Shown here piece by piece: positions 1 to 11,656 of a stretch of DNA of 64,000 nucleotides (the stretch's first letter is position 1; each line of letters starts with the position of its first letter). The stretch is from Asterias amurensis. Its lineage: Eukaryota > Echinodermata > Asteroidea > Forcipulatida > Asteriidae. The notes beneath the pieces were generated by a model. It was given only the letters and a program-made list of their open reading frames with translations. It was not told the DNA's origin and made no database searches. Both the position numbers and the translations under genes were made by a program. The DNA lies in the NCBI RefSeq assembly GCF_032118995.1, contig NC_092650.1, positions 6,634,001 through 6,698,000 on the forward strand, given 5' to 3'.

Positions 1-60
1 ACAGCAATTGAGAAGACTGGTTGGTCTTTGACATTTACCAATAGTGTCCACTGGCTTTAA
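1..60 (+). repeat. right end of dominant inverted-repeat element (family 1)
   Basis: The window opens inside a copy of the dominant short element. The visible part runs from a 'GAGAAGACTGG' block through 'TTACCAATAGTGTCCACTGG' to the terminal CTTTAA, matching the right end of the complete copies further on. The left part lies outside the window. Confidence 0.75.
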
Positions 61-1432
61 GTATTCCTCCTTTTCGCAGGCCAAAATATCAAGCCTGTAT
101 TTTACAAAATACACAATATTAACCAACTCTGACGAAATTGTTCTCGTCACGATGTTATTGTAAAAGTACACAAAGCCAGCTGAGAAATTGTTTTGATCCC
201 GTCCAATGACTCCGTAGGCTCCACGATTGATATGCGCTTGTAGGCTGTTTCATTTAACACATTTTGGTGTCACTTGGGCAGTATGTTTATTTTATTTAAA
301 CGTTGACTTACATGATCCAGAACTTATTTTTTTTTTTTTCTTTCACGCTGTGAAATTTCAACACGCCACCCACGCCACATAATGAGTCATGCCGCCATGA
401 GATAAACGATCGTGGCTTTTTTTGTAGTGTTAACGGATATGATTACACCATGAGGCTAAAGGTTACACTGTGTGAGAGACCCTTGTGTTTATAAACATCT
501 GAGACAATACGCTGAAAGCTACGAATGCATATTTTTGTTTCCGATCATAAAACAAAATGTTTATAGAGCTCATTTAAAACATCAGAGCGTTCACAAAGTG
601 CCCGTGACTCGGGAGGATAATGATGAAACAGTCAGTATCTTAGAGACAAAATATATCAAATTTGTTAGTCAAAGATGAACTTGTTCATGAAGTATTTTAA
701 TAAAACACTAAAAACAGGGTGGGGGCGGGGTAAATATCAAAACGCTCTCACAGTTCGGGCGACTTTGGAAATATACCTGATGAAATTGTTGTTAATATCG
801 TAAAACAAATTAATACATATCTCACAATTCATTATATAAGCATTGACCAATCTAACACAATAAACACGGGGGGGGGGGGCTGTGGGAAGATACCGATCAC
901 ATTGTTGTTAAAAATCGTTGTTAGCAGTTATTATTTCTATCGCGGTTTCGCCATTTTCCAAGAAGTTTGTTTTTTGCAGGTTGTATCCGTGATCAAGGAA
1001 GGCCTATCTGATATCAATCTCAAGTATTGCGAAACCAAGTTCTTGTTTTGTATGTGCATTCACCTTTAGGACATGTGCTGTGTATATAGGCAACCTGGTG
1101 CTAGGCTAAATAACAGTGAGCGGGTAGTTGTTTTATTGTCGGGTTGGACACAATGCAATACCCCACACACACAACTTGTCGTGCAATTGTTGTAATTTTT
1201 TTCCATCGAAGGTACATTGTGAATAAAATTATTGTTTGCCCTTTTCACTTCGTCACCTTCATACGTATCTGCCACAAGAAGACTCCGCATACCTGTACAC
1301 TGCAATGGAACTTCGCATGCAATTACCCAATGTGACAACAAAGTTAATTGCTTTTCCCACATTTCTTGTTATACCATTACTATCGCACGTTGTTTTGCCA
1401 CAAATGCAAAGTTTCGAAGGCAGCAGGAAAAA
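61..1432. other. non-coding stretch, no gene recognised
   Basis: The open frames here are short and show no recognised domain. The sequence has homopolymer runs (T-rich near 330, G-run near 870) and AT-rich filler. If the adaptor gene starting at 2854 begins in the window, its first exons would lie in this general area, but none could be identified. Confidence 0.5.
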
Positions 1433-1786
1433 CATTACTTTGTAACGAGTAGTGGTGAGCTGTTGATAGTAAAAAAAACATTGGGGGAAACGGCTCCCTC
1501 TAAAGTATTGTAGTTTTCGAGAAAGAAGTAATATTTCAGTAATTTGGTTTCAAGACCCCATAACTTGATTTTGAGGTATCGAAATCAAGCATCTGAAAGC
1601 ACACAACTTCACGTGTGACAAGGGTGGTTTTTTCATACATTATTTACTCGCAACTTCGACGACCAATTGAGTTTAAATTTTCAAAGTTTTAGTCTTGTTT
1701 GCAGTGTTTATGCATATCAAAATGTTGAGATACACCAAGTGGGAAAACTGGTCCTTGAAAATTACCAGTAGTGTCCAGCGTCTGCA
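1433..1786 (+). repeat. family 1 inverted-repeat element, left end lost
   Basis: This copy contains the typical blocks in order: 'TAACGAGTAGTGG', 'GAAACGGCTCCCTCT', a degraded hairpin core, 'AAAGCACACAACTTC', 'CGACGACCAATTGAG' and 'ACCAGTAGTGTCCAG'. The left terminus is missing and the sequence has diverged, so it is an old copy. Confidence 0.75.
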
Positions 1787-2390
1787 AGTATATAAACATA
1801 TTTAAACAAGGTATATGGAAAATAAAAGAAATGGGCGGTGGATGAACATTTATTAGTATCTTTCGAAATTTGGATTGATGGTGTGCTTTAATAACACGTA
1901 CGAGTGGCATCGTGTTGTTCGGGTCCATCCGCCATTTCAACCCCCATGTTCCAGGCAGCTGCACTCGAGAAATGTAACCAAAACCCAGCCTTGGTTTTTC
2001 AGTTGTCTAAAGGTTTGTTCAGACATTTGAACAACACTTTAGATAGTTTGGTTTCTCTTCTGTTTTTCGTACACATTTCCTAAAACAACATACACAGTAG
2101 GCTTTACAATTATAGACCGAAAGTTTACATTGTTAATGATTATTGGAATGTTATGCTCCTTTCGGGTGTAAATGGTGACGTCAGGTCATTTAGTAGTCTT
2201 GATGGGTTCAACTCGGCTGGAACATCAAATGATTGTTATAATATATTTATGTTTATAAAACAAAGTTAAGCTTTAGAAGTGAACTTAATCGTTGTAACTC
2301 ACATGCGGGCCTAAAGCAAACATGTAAACAAGGATGTTTGCAATGTGAACCAGATCAGAAGGACCAGGGTTCTGAAGGACGCCCTCGTGT

Positions 2391-2680
2391 TAAAGGCACT
2401 CTGCACGTTTGGTAATATTGTCAAAGAAAAGTGTTCTAACCTGGTGTATCCCATCATAAGCATAAAATAACAAGGTTGTGAAAATTTGGGCTCAATCGGT
2501 CATCAAAGTTTCGAGAAGAATATGAAAGAAAAAACACCCTTGTTGGACGAATTTGTCAGCTTTCAGATAGGAATAAAAGACCTTTAGCTATAAGTCTTTT
2601 ATTATTTTAGTGAGAAAATACCACTTTCTCAAAAACTACTTTACTTCAAAGGGAGCCGTTTCCCACATAAACTTTGGTTA
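2391..2680 (-). repeat. family 1-related element (divergent subfamily)
   Basis: It starts with TTAAAGGCACT and carries 'GTGTATCCCATCATAAGC', 'CTCAATCGGTCATC' and 'AACACCCTTGTTGGACGA', ending near 'GGGAGCCGTTTCCCACA'. It matches another copy at 50.6 kb better than the main family, so the two form a subfamily with the 'TTGGACGAATTTG' variant. Confidence 0.7.
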
Positions 2681-2853
2681 TTGCTTATTGCTAATTGCAA
2701 TGGGGTCAAACGCTTTCTAATTATACCATGACTGTGTGTCAAATTCAATGCCTGCAACTTCGAAGGTACAATTCCCCAATTATTTGCATTATCTGCTCCA
2801 CTATAAAGTGTTTGCATTCTTTCAAAAGAACTTTGTTTTATTTCATAATAAAG

Positions 2854-3166
2854 GCATGGAAGCGCAAGTGGGTCGTCGTTCAGCAGAACACCTCCTCGTC
2901 TGGGAAATCCCTCCTACTGGAGTTGTACGTGGAGAAAGGTGCCTACCACAAGACGGTTACCAGCCTACTACTTGAGGGCGTCGTGAGCGTCAGACGAACT
3001 CGATCCAAGACCCAGGAGCACGCTATAGAGATATCCTCTAACTCCAAGGTTATGTTGGGTGTGGGGGCAGAGAGCGAGACCGATGCACAGGAATGGCTGA
3101 GCATGTTCCGCATGAACCTCTTGCCGCCAGTGAAAGAGATGCAGTGCCCACCTGGAATTCCAGAGG
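2854..3166 (+). CDS. adaptor exon: PH domain, C-terminal part
   Basis: The exon starts after an AG at 2852-2853 and ends before GTAAAC at 3167, leaving phase 1. It encodes a PH segment from the strand 'KRKWVVV' to the C-terminal helix 'DAQEWLSMF', whose Trp is the hallmark of the PH helix. The acceptor has only a modest pyrimidine tract, so the exact start is less certain than the end. Confidence 0.8.
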
Positions 3167-6100
3167 GTAAACTTTGCATTTCATTCTATTTTTTCCCCCA
3201 CAAGGTTTTGCAGTCATCAAAATGCACAAAACAAAAAACAGTGGCATGCAGTGGAATTTGAAAGGATCTGGACACCTTAAGTAATTCACAAAATCCAGTA
3301 TTCTCACATTGTGGTGTATCCCAACATGTGCATATAATAATACAAATAACAATAATATAGATATTTATATGTGCTCGCTAACCAAGTAAGTTTTTAGTAG
3401 TAATTATTAACAACAGTGTCCAGTACCTTTAAGCTGCTGTTCTTGGTATGTAATCGTTTGAAATAATTCAATTAGTATAATATAGGATTGTTATTTCCGT
3501 TTTATGGAAACTTCAACAGGATTTGGAGTTGTGGTTGAGTAAACTGCCACCATGGGATTGTTTACTGAAGGGCTTGTAAAACATACCATGTCCACGCATC
3601 CATGAAACCAGACAGTAAGCCATTGTCTGAAGGAGCGGCTCTGGCTACTGTTATGGCTTGATGTCCTTATCATCGTGTGTTAACGTATAGGACATCATTG
3701 AAAAGACCCTTAGTAACACTCTGTCGCAGCCACAGCCATATGTGTAGCTGCCATTTTGGTAACTGCTATGGCTTGATGATATTGTCTTCATGTTATTGAG
3801 TGGAGGACATCATTCCTTAGCAAGCCATTTAGCAACAGTCGTACCCATAACCATACCGATACCTACCAATTTGGATAATGGCTAGAGGCAATCTCAACAA
3901 ACATAATGCTGTTATTGGGATGTTATTTATGAGCTACACTGCATTTAACCATTCTTATAGGCACAAAGAGTAAACACGTATGGCTAGTCCTAATTAGGTC
4001 AGTAACTCGTCCTAACTCAAGATAAGACTAGTCTTAAATTTTTGTAAAACCAAACCCTGGACACATTAAGTATTGTCATAGACCGGTATCCCCCTTAAGA
4101 ATGCAAGAGAACACCATTGTTTAACAAGTATGTGTGCTTCCAGATGCCTTTAAAGAGGCTTTATGCCTGAAATATTTGATCAGATTCAAATATTTGAGTT
4201 AGTAATTACCTCTTTTTCCCAAAACTAGGTTACTTCAGAGGGTTCAATTTTTCATCAGAGTGTTTTTATACAAACAACAGCTCTCTTTTTCTCAGTACCA
4301 AGTACCTGTTCAGGTTCATAATTATGTTGAGTAATTACTAAAAGTGTCCATGGGTAAATTTCACCAAGAGTTAGGACTTTTCCTAACTAAGAACTAGTAC
4401 CGGCGGTACATATAAAAAACTAAAGGCTATTCCTTAGTGAGGACTAGTCTTAACTCTTTGTGAAATATACTGCAGTTCATGTAAACTGAATGAAGATGAT
4501 GGAATTTCAAAGATAATGATTGCGAGAATGGACAAAAAGGAAGCATTTTTACCCATTGATATTTGACACTTTTTTAAATCTGGCTGTTTTGTTGATTCTT
4601 ACAGATTTTGTACGATTGAGTGTGGTCCCTAACAAAGATTCTGAACGTGCCAACCTCTCTGGAGATTACTACGCTCATATCTCCTTGACTCATATCAACC
4701 TGTATGACACGCATACTGGCAAGATCCACTTGGACTGGGACCTACGACACCTCAAGAAGTTTATGCTCATCTCAAAGTGTCACCAACTGGATTTTGAGAA
4801 GATTGTGCATATCATGACGAGCAAGTAAGACAGTTGTTTCTTATTTTCCATTTTTATTACCTTAAAAGTCTAAGAATGCAAACTTTACCTGTAAAGCATT
4901 AACCCTGCTTCCAATGACTGCTCGATCTTGTGGAGGCACTACTGGGGTGCTCCCCGCTAACTAAACTCCTAAAGCATTCAGTGCCGAATGTTAAATATTT
5001 GAAACATATTTAGAAGTATCACAGCTTTGCATTAAAGACACTGGACACACTATCGGTAATTGTCAAAGACTAATCTTCACAGTTGGTGTATCTCAACATA
5101 TGCATACAATAGTAAACCTGTGAAAATTTGAGCTCAATCGGTTGTTGTCGTTGCGAGATATCAATTTAAGAAAAAGAAGAAAAAAAACATCGTCACACGA
5201 AGTTGTGTGCTTTCAGATGCTTGAATTGATTTTTAAAACCTCAAATTCTAAATCTAAGGTCTCGAAATCAAATTCGTGGAAAATTACTTCTTTCTCAAAA
5301 ACTACGTCACTTCAGAGGGAGCTGTTTCTCACAATGTTTTATACTATCAACCTCTCCCCATTACTATCAATCGAAAAAGGTTTATATGATCATAATTATT
5401 TTGAGTAATTACCAAACGTGTCCACTGCCTTTAACTCAGACTCAAAGTTCATCCTCCGCTTGATTTGACATGGGGAGTTGCTCTCACTCTAACACAAAAC
5501 AAAACCTACACCTATTTAAGTTATCACACTTTCATAGCTTGTTCTCACTTTTTTAACCAAATCATGCAGTTATTCATTCTCCCTGCTACTGGACACAAAG
5601 TCTGTTTCTTTCTTCTAAGAAAAGTGAAGTTTGGCAGACCATTGGGTTGTCAATTTTCATCAATATTTCACATGATGTATTGAGAATGTCAGAGAAGTAT
5701 ATTGCCTTGAGCATGACATAAATTGCAATTTGTGAAACAACATTTGACAGTAATGCAATGTAGTTGTAGTATCTTTTAATAAATTTCAATTAATAATTTG
5801 TTTCAGACGTTCTGTGAGTGGAGAAGGAGAGTTTATCTTCTATAGCTCCAAGGGGAAAGAGCTTGTGGAAAGCCTGTATGAGAGACTGAGCAATGCCATG
5901 ACAGTAAAATCTCGCCGATCTAGATCTACCTCCATGCTCTTCGAGATCACCGCCCTAGAGCTCGAGCAGATGTTCAAGGATGCAGATCAACCCCCTGAGG
6001 AAACTCTTCAGGAGGATGAAAGAGGAGAGGCGGAGGCAAACGGGGAGACGGATGGAGCAGTAAACGAGAGTGCCCCAGAAGATGTACCGGTTAGTAATGG

Positions 6101-9100
6101 GGTAACAGCCAATGGACAAGAAGCACCTAAAGAGGTAGTTGAGCAAACTTCAGGTGAGAAACAGGAAGATGGAGTTGAGGCGATTGCGAAGCAAGATGAG
6201 CAACAATCTGATGAGACTCGAGATGATGTGACTCAGAATCAAGAGGAGGTGACTCAGAATCAAGCGGAGGTGACTCAGAATCAAGAGGAGGTCACTCAGA
6301 ATGAAGTTGAGGTTACTCAGAGTCAAGAGGTGACTCAGATTCAAGAGGTGACTCAGATTCAAGAAGAGGTGACTCAGAATCAAGAAGAGGTGACTCAGAA
6401 ACATGAGGCGGTTATTCAGAATCAAGAGGAGGGGACTCAGAATCAAGAGGAGGTTTGTCAGAATCAAGAGGCGGAGACTCGAAATCAAGAGAAGGTTACT
6501 CAAAATCAAGAGGAGGTGACTCAGAGTCAAGAGGTGGTGGCTCAGGGTCAGGAGGAGGTTGCTGCAGAAATAAATGAGAAAACGGATGTAGTCAATGAGG
6601 TCATAAGGGATGAAGAGGCTATCACAGAAGCATCTGATACCAATGTTACAGACGTTGAACAGCAACTTGACAGTGTCAGCTCACAACATGAAGACAACCC
6701 GAATGGTAGACTTGCTGAGGATGCCCAAGAAGATGACAAATGCAATCAAACTAACCCAGATGAGATGGATTTGGGAGTTCAAGCATCAACTGGTCCTACC
6801 GAGGAACAGGCCGTGCCATCTGAAACTAGTGTGAATTCAGACACACATGGACCGAAAGAGCTTGAAGTAAGTTTGACCCAGGTTAATGAACAATGTGTTA
6901 CGATTGAGCAACATGGAAGCACAACGGATGATGGTGCTGGTAAAGAACAGAGCACAGAATTAAAGGGTTCAAGTGTTCAAGATGGACAGAGTCAGTTGTC
7001 ATCAACTGTTGGTGATGTCGAAGAAAGTTTCACAATCGTTCCAACTTCTGAAAATACTCAGGAGACAGCGAACGTAGACAAAAATCAACCCACCACTTCA
7101 GCAGCTATCGCCCAAGAATCAGCAGAACACCGAGATGATGAAACTAGGTTAGATGAAGAGAAATCAGAAGTTCAACCTGACGCTTTAGATGTACCAGCCT
7201 CTAAAGACCAGAAGGAACTTACAGAAACGGACACTGAACAGCAACAAGTTCTAGCAAAGCCAGCTATAACAGACGTCGAGGCAGTTGTTACGAAACCAGT
7301 TAATGTAGACGTCGAGCAAGTAACAGAGGCTGAAACGGAACAAATAGCAATTACTGAAGAACATTCTAGTAAAAACCGTCAGAGAGTGCCAGAAGTGACC
7401 GAGGAGCAAACAAGTAACAAAGCTGGTGAAACTGAGGCGGTAGGTGCTGAACATGGTACAAAGACTGAAGAACTTTCTGATTCTGGGAAACAAGAAGCTC
7501 CATTAGGTGACCAAGAATTCGACACGACCCCTGTTGCAGAATCCATTAATACTGATGGTGAACCTGAATCATCTACAGTTTCCAACAAGGAGCACGTCGC
7601 AACCTTGGAGGTGAAAACTAATGAAGCATCTTCGGAAGAAACCGCACCAGCCATTGTACACGAGCACAACCCTCCTTCAGATGAGCCTCCTAAATACAGT
7701 GAAGCTGATGTAGCTGTGAAAGCTGATGGAGATGTGACACCTGAGGTATCAGGAACTGATGTGGTACCTTCAGAGAGTGAAGGTAATGTTGATAAAGAGG
7801 TGGTAACCCATACCTTCCAACTCCCTCTTATGGAGAATTCCTAATTAAAAAATAAGGAAAATCCCTAATTCTGAAAATATTTTAATATTAAAAATGCAAC
7901 TAAAAAAATGCTGTGAATGTTTGTAATGAAACTGTCCTTCATAGTGAATTTGTGGCCATGATCTTAATTTTCTGAATGTACACAAATGTCTAAATCCATG
8001 AAATCCATTTTTAGTGAATGTAACATGCCCTTTGTAACGTGCCCATTTGTGTCTTTGTGCACAAACTCAACGACCGTCTGTGTGGGTGACTAGAAACACA
8101 GATCTGACTAATGTCCCTCTTTCTGACTTTGTTATGTTGGCAGGTACGAATTCCTCAACGACTGAGACTAGCACCACAGAAGTCTCAAGTGAGAACATTC
8201 CTGATGGACAAACTAAGTCTGGTACGGAGAGTTCATCAGAGTCGCCCCGACAAATTCCTGCTGATGGAGAAGAGACTAGAGAGGATGAGTTAAACTCCAA
8301 CCAGAACAACAGCAATGCAGATGCCACTGGGATGCGCAAAATCAGCAAGACGATCCCCCTGCCGAACAGTTTGACATCGAGGATGGCTTCGGCTCTCCGG
8401 AACGCCCAGAAGCGCAAGGTGTCAAGCTCTTGCCCTCCCAGTCAGGAAACGCAGACTGAGTTCCTGTCATCGGAAAGTCAGCCCTATGATGGTACACCAG
8501 GTGAGAATTGGTTCCCTACTTAAAGGCAGTGTACACTATTGGTAATTGTCAAAGACTAGCCTTCACAATTGGTGTTTCTCAACATATGCATAAAATAACA
8601 AACCTGTGAAAATTTGAGCTCAATCGGTCATCGAACTTGCAAGACAAGAATGAAAGAAAAATAACCCTTGTCACACGAAGTTGTGTGCGTTTAGATGGTT
8701 GATTTCGAGACCTCAAGTTCTTAACTTGAGGTCTCGAAATCAAATTCGTGGAAATTACTTCTTTCTTGAAAACTATGGCACTTCAGAGGGAGCCGTTTCT
8801 CACATTGTTTTATACCATCAACCTCTCCCCATAACTTTCACCAAGAAAGGTTTTATGCTAATAATTGTTTTGAGTAATTACCAATAGTGTCCACTGCCTT
8901 TAAAAATCATTCAAAATAATAATGGTCATTTATAATGCGCCGGTATCCATCTAAAGATGCTCATGGTGCAGTGACACAACAAACAGGAAAAAGTTATGAT
9001 GAAGTCCTCATTAGATGAGTCTTGATGGAAGTTTGAACAAAGCTGCTGATGGAGAAAGTTTAACATGATCCGGCAAGTCGTTCCACAATGAAGGGGCAGC

Positions 9101-9944
9101 AGAAGTAAATGATCTTTCAAAAGTCAATATTTGAGTGCCACCTCGTGCCTGTGGGTTTACAATAAGATGATGCAAGCAATGTTTCGGTTCCCCAGAATTT
9201 GCAATCTCAATATTAGGTGACCTGATATGATTTTAGGAATACTACACCAACTATTGGATGCAAATAAGTGTAATAACACAAAATATAATCACAAAGTAAA
9301 ATCTGAACTATTCCATTCCAAGGGGTAAAGCCGGTTGGAATGGAGAATTCCTTCCGTGACTAAAATTATTATTCAACAATGCAAGAATAAAATGTGTTAA
9401 AAATTCGGCTGACAGACCCTTCTCAATTTTGTTTTCACGAAATACACAAAACAAGACATGGAGACTCATCCACCCGTTCACTCTTCAAACTGACAACTCG
9501 ATGTAGTTGCCAACCTTGTCCGCTGTGGCAAGACATTGTCTCGTTTGGAGAAACAGGCAAGGAGCGATCACTGTTGGAAACCATGCTGCGAAAATATAAT
9601 GGCTGTTAGATAGAGCAGAACGCATTACCTTCCAACCCGGTTAATGCCCAAGCATCCTATATATATTTATATAGGATTCCTTAATTAAATTTGGAACGGC
9701 CCACGTCCCAACGTTGGTAAAATAAAGTATGAAACTTGACGCAAGTTCTGTCAATCTAATGACGGATTAATGTCTGCAGCAAATAAATGTACATTGGGCT
9801 GAATGCTTTTTGAGAGCTTGTTTCCAACTATCGTAAATGTAAATAACTGCTGCTGTACACGGACATGTAGGCTATAGACTGAAAATCCAAAAGAACTGTC
9901 CTAATGTGTTACTTATCCAATTTGTTTCAGAAATAATTGTGTAA
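2854..9944 (+). CDS. DOK/IRS-type adaptor protein: PH + PTB domains with long acidic repeat tail (5' end missing)
   Basis: This is a phosphotyrosine-signalling adaptor of the downstream-of-kinase type, a family that works at the inner face of the plasma membrane. Five exons join with matching phases: 2854-3166, 4605-4824, 5807-7782, 8144-8500 and 9931-9944, giving 959 residues. The first exon supplies the C-terminal two-thirds of a PH domain, including 'AWKRKWVVV' and 'SETDAQEWLSMFR'. The second and the start of the third give an IRS-type PTB domain ('GDYYAHISLTHINLYD', then 'RSVSGEGEFIFYSSKGKEL'). A tail of more than 700 residues follows, rich in Glu, Gln, Thr and Ser. It contains a 7-residue repeat and is almost free of tyrosine, which is unusual for this family. 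The N-terminal PH strands and start codon are not seen, so the gene is 5'-incomplete. DOK1-3, DOK4-6 and DOK7 orthology could not be separated by eye. Confidence 0.8.
3167..4604. other. intron of adaptor gene with degraded repeats
   Basis: It holds a degraded inverted element with 'CTAACTCAAGATAAGACTAGTC' type ends (about 3965-4050 and 4355-4465) around a diverged family 1 fragment (4061-4350). No open frame in it looks like a gene. Confidence 0.6.
4605..4824 (+). CDS. adaptor exon: IRS-type PTB domain, N-terminal part
   Basis: The acceptor is 'TTGATTCTTACAG' and the donor is GTAAGA at 4825. Phase 1 entry joins cleanly to the PH exon, making an Asp codon across the junction. The product reads 'DFVRLSVVPNKD', then the strands 'YYAHISLTHINLYD' and 'HLDWDLRHLKKF', which is the IRS-PTB pattern. 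It leaves in phase 2. Confidence 0.85.
5034..5434 (-). repeat. family 1 inverted-repeat element, complete
   Basis: Both ends are present (TTAAAGACACTGGACAC at left, GTGTCCACTGCCTTTAA at right). The internal hairpin core around 5236-5275 is imperfect. It lies in the adaptor intron upstream of the tail exon. Confidence 0.85.
5807..7782 (+). CDS. adaptor exon: end of PTB domain and acidic repeat tail
   Basis: The acceptor is 'AATTTGTTTCAG' and entry is phase 2, giving Lys at the junction. The first 30 residues finish the PTB fold: 'RSVSGEGEF', then helix 'ELVESLYERLSNA'. The rest is low-complexity acidic tail. A donor GAAG|GTAATG at 7783 leaves phase 1, which matches the 8144 exon exactly. If that donor is skipped, the frame stays open to a TAA at 7842-7844 and yields an 856-residue form with C-terminus 'FQLPLMENS'. 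Confidence 0.85.
6220..6570 (+). repeat. coding tandem repeat, 21-bp unit encoding VTQNQEE
   Basis: About 16 units of a 21-bp repeat close to GTGACTCAGAATCAAGAGGAG lie in frame inside the adaptor tail, roughly residues 318-432 of the joined product. Most units read VTQNQEE. Some are cut to 5 residues (VTQ-xQE). Every change in unit length is a multiple of three, so the frame is kept. Confidence 0.9.
8144..8500 (+). CDS. adaptor exon: Ser/Thr-rich tail
   Basis: The acceptor is 'GTTATGTTGGCAG' and the donor is the strong CACCAG|GTGAGA at 8501. Entry in phase 1 fits the donor at 7783. The product is Ser/Thr-rich, then has a basic stretch 'SRMASALRNAQKRK' and ends with 'SQPYDGTP', which holds one of the few tyrosines in the tail. 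Confidence 0.75.
8521..8901 (-). repeat. family 1 inverted-repeat element, complete
   Basis: It begins 20 bases after the donor of the 8144-8500 exon. Its core, 'GATTTCGAGACCTCAAG' and its mirror image, is a perfect 18-base-arm hairpin at 8700-8740. Both termini are recognisable. Confidence 0.9.
8905..9350 (-). repeat. dispersed repeat with retroposon-like 3' end
   Basis: On the - strand the segment ends 'GCGCATTATAAATGACCATT' followed by ATT-rich sequence, the typical tail of CR1/L2-like or SINE elements. The body upstream has no readable protein, so the exact family is not assigned. Confidence 0.4.
9931..9944 (+). CDS. adaptor terminal mini-exon
   Basis: Fourteen coding bases follow the acceptor 'ATCCAATTTGTTTCAG'. 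Joined to 8500 in phase 1 they read Glu-Ile-Ile-Val-stop. The C-terminus Ile-Ile-Val would fit a class II PDZ ligand. The acceptor is good and the phase fits, but so short a coding exon needs transcript support. Confidence 0.5.
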
Positions 9945-10079
9945 CTGGACCTGATGGTTTGAACTTCACTGTTGGAGACGTCTTCCTTAATGGAGTCTGC
10001 TCAACTCGCCAATGTGTTGATTGTCTGGGTAGACAACATGCTGCTGTATTGTGATGTCACCTTTTTATTTATTTATTTT

Positions 10080-10475
10080 TAATAATGAAAGATCGCTCAT
10101 CGTCGCAAGGCAAAGGCAGCCACTCTAAGGTGAGGGCTTCCCTGATCTGGGCACGATCCAAATCACGTCGAGATGAGGGCTATAAACTGGTCTTGGCATG
10201 ATCAACCTAAATCAACTACCACCAGGGACATGTTACCGCCCTCTCCTGGGGCTAAAACAGTCTGTCTCACTGCCATTAGTATGTGGGGATGGGTGTCATC
10301 CACTATAGGAGCATGGCTGTTGGAGCAGATAATACACTACCATCCCAACTTCTGTGCGAAGCAATATTTAAGTGCCTTGCCCAAGAACACACGTGTCATT
10401 ACCGGGTATCGAACCTGAACTCTGCTGCAGACAACACCAGAGCTTGGATCCAGTGAACTTGATCGCTCGACCATG
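10080..10475 (-). repeat. tRNA-derived SINE-like element
   Basis: Read on the - strand it starts with 'TGGTCGAGCGATCAAG', similar to a tRNA A box, followed about 40 bases later by 'GGTTCGATACC', a B box. This is a pol III promoter arrangement derived from a Leu/Ser-type tRNA with a long variable arm. A non-tRNA body follows to about 10080. Confidence 0.6.
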
Positions 10476-11656
10476 ACATTACCCTAATGGATGACTATGT
10501 ATCCTATGCCAACTACTGAATTAAGTAAAGACTTGAGGGTGTCACAAACTTATGATGTCATCTGTACCAAAGAGGAACCTGGAACTCGAGCCTTAAGTTA
10601 CTAATATCAAACAAGTGAAGTAATTATTGTATTGCAGACACTGTTTATTGGGGGGAAAAGGCGTTAACTCTATGGAACTTTACTTTGATATTGTTTTATG
10701 ATCGCTTGATGTCTCATAAAATGGGCCTCTGCTGTCGACACCGCAGCGCAACATGGAGAGCATTCTGACTACATGTATTTGAATTTACTGTTTTTGATGT
10801 TATCTTTAATGATTATCTGAGGTGTGGACAGGTTTTGTTGAATGTTAAACTCTATTTTGAATTAAGACAAAAGGGTGTTGAGCCTTTTTTTGCATCAATG
10901 GCTGTATTCCACAAGACACTCACTATGGCATCACAAACAAAAGTATTTGTTGTTTTGGGGAATTTCGATCGAACATTACATGTCTCTGTCCAATTACTTA
11001 GCATGTACTTGGAGATAAAGGGTTTGATGTTTAAATGTTCTTTTCGATCTTCCTATGTACAGCTATTGTGTACTAAAATTGCTACAAACTTCCTAGAAAA
11101 CTAGACATCTCACTAAATGGGCTTTTGCCATAAATTATTTCTGATTTTTTACAATGGCACTTATTTACGCACTCTCATTTTTATTTTTTGCCCAAAAGTG
11201 CCAAATTTTGACATTAGCCCAAACCATGCTTTACATAGCAGTGTGAGTTTTTGCCCCTCCCACCCTCACACACAACACCTCTGTAACGAGTATGTGAATA
11301 TCTAATGTAATTGTTTTACCGATATTTCAGTTATAATATTATTAACATTGCTTTGATGGCATAATTTTGTTCACAATAATCAAAGAAAAAGTTTAAGTTA
11401 AAGTTTGGCTGAAAGGTCGAAAATAGCCTTCTTTCTTTGTCTAATAACTTTTTTTTTTATGAGTTGGCTGCATTTTTTTTTTATTTTTGGTGTGTTTTAT
11501 GATGTAAATTAAAAAGATGGTTGTTTTGAACGGCTAGGTCTCGAAACTGATACCTTGTTTAACGGGGAACATTGGACTTGTACAATGTCCACCATTTTAA
11601 AGTTAATTCCTTTTGTGAATGTAGACTCCTAAAATGGTAGACATAATATGAACACG

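Noticed and set aside
979..1068. Possible upstream PH exon ('TTTTTTTGCAG' then a frame reading VIKEGLSDINLKYCETK)
   Set aside because: The acceptor is attractive and 'IKEG' recalls the start of a PH domain, but no donor with a phase fitting the 2854 exon follows before the stop codon, and the rest does not match a PH strand pattern.
6150..6665. 171-codon open frame on the - strand across the adaptor repeat
   Set aside because: It is the mirror of the in-frame GAG/CAG-rich repeat, which gives a stop-free Leu/Ser-rich antisense frame by composition. No independent evidence for a gene.
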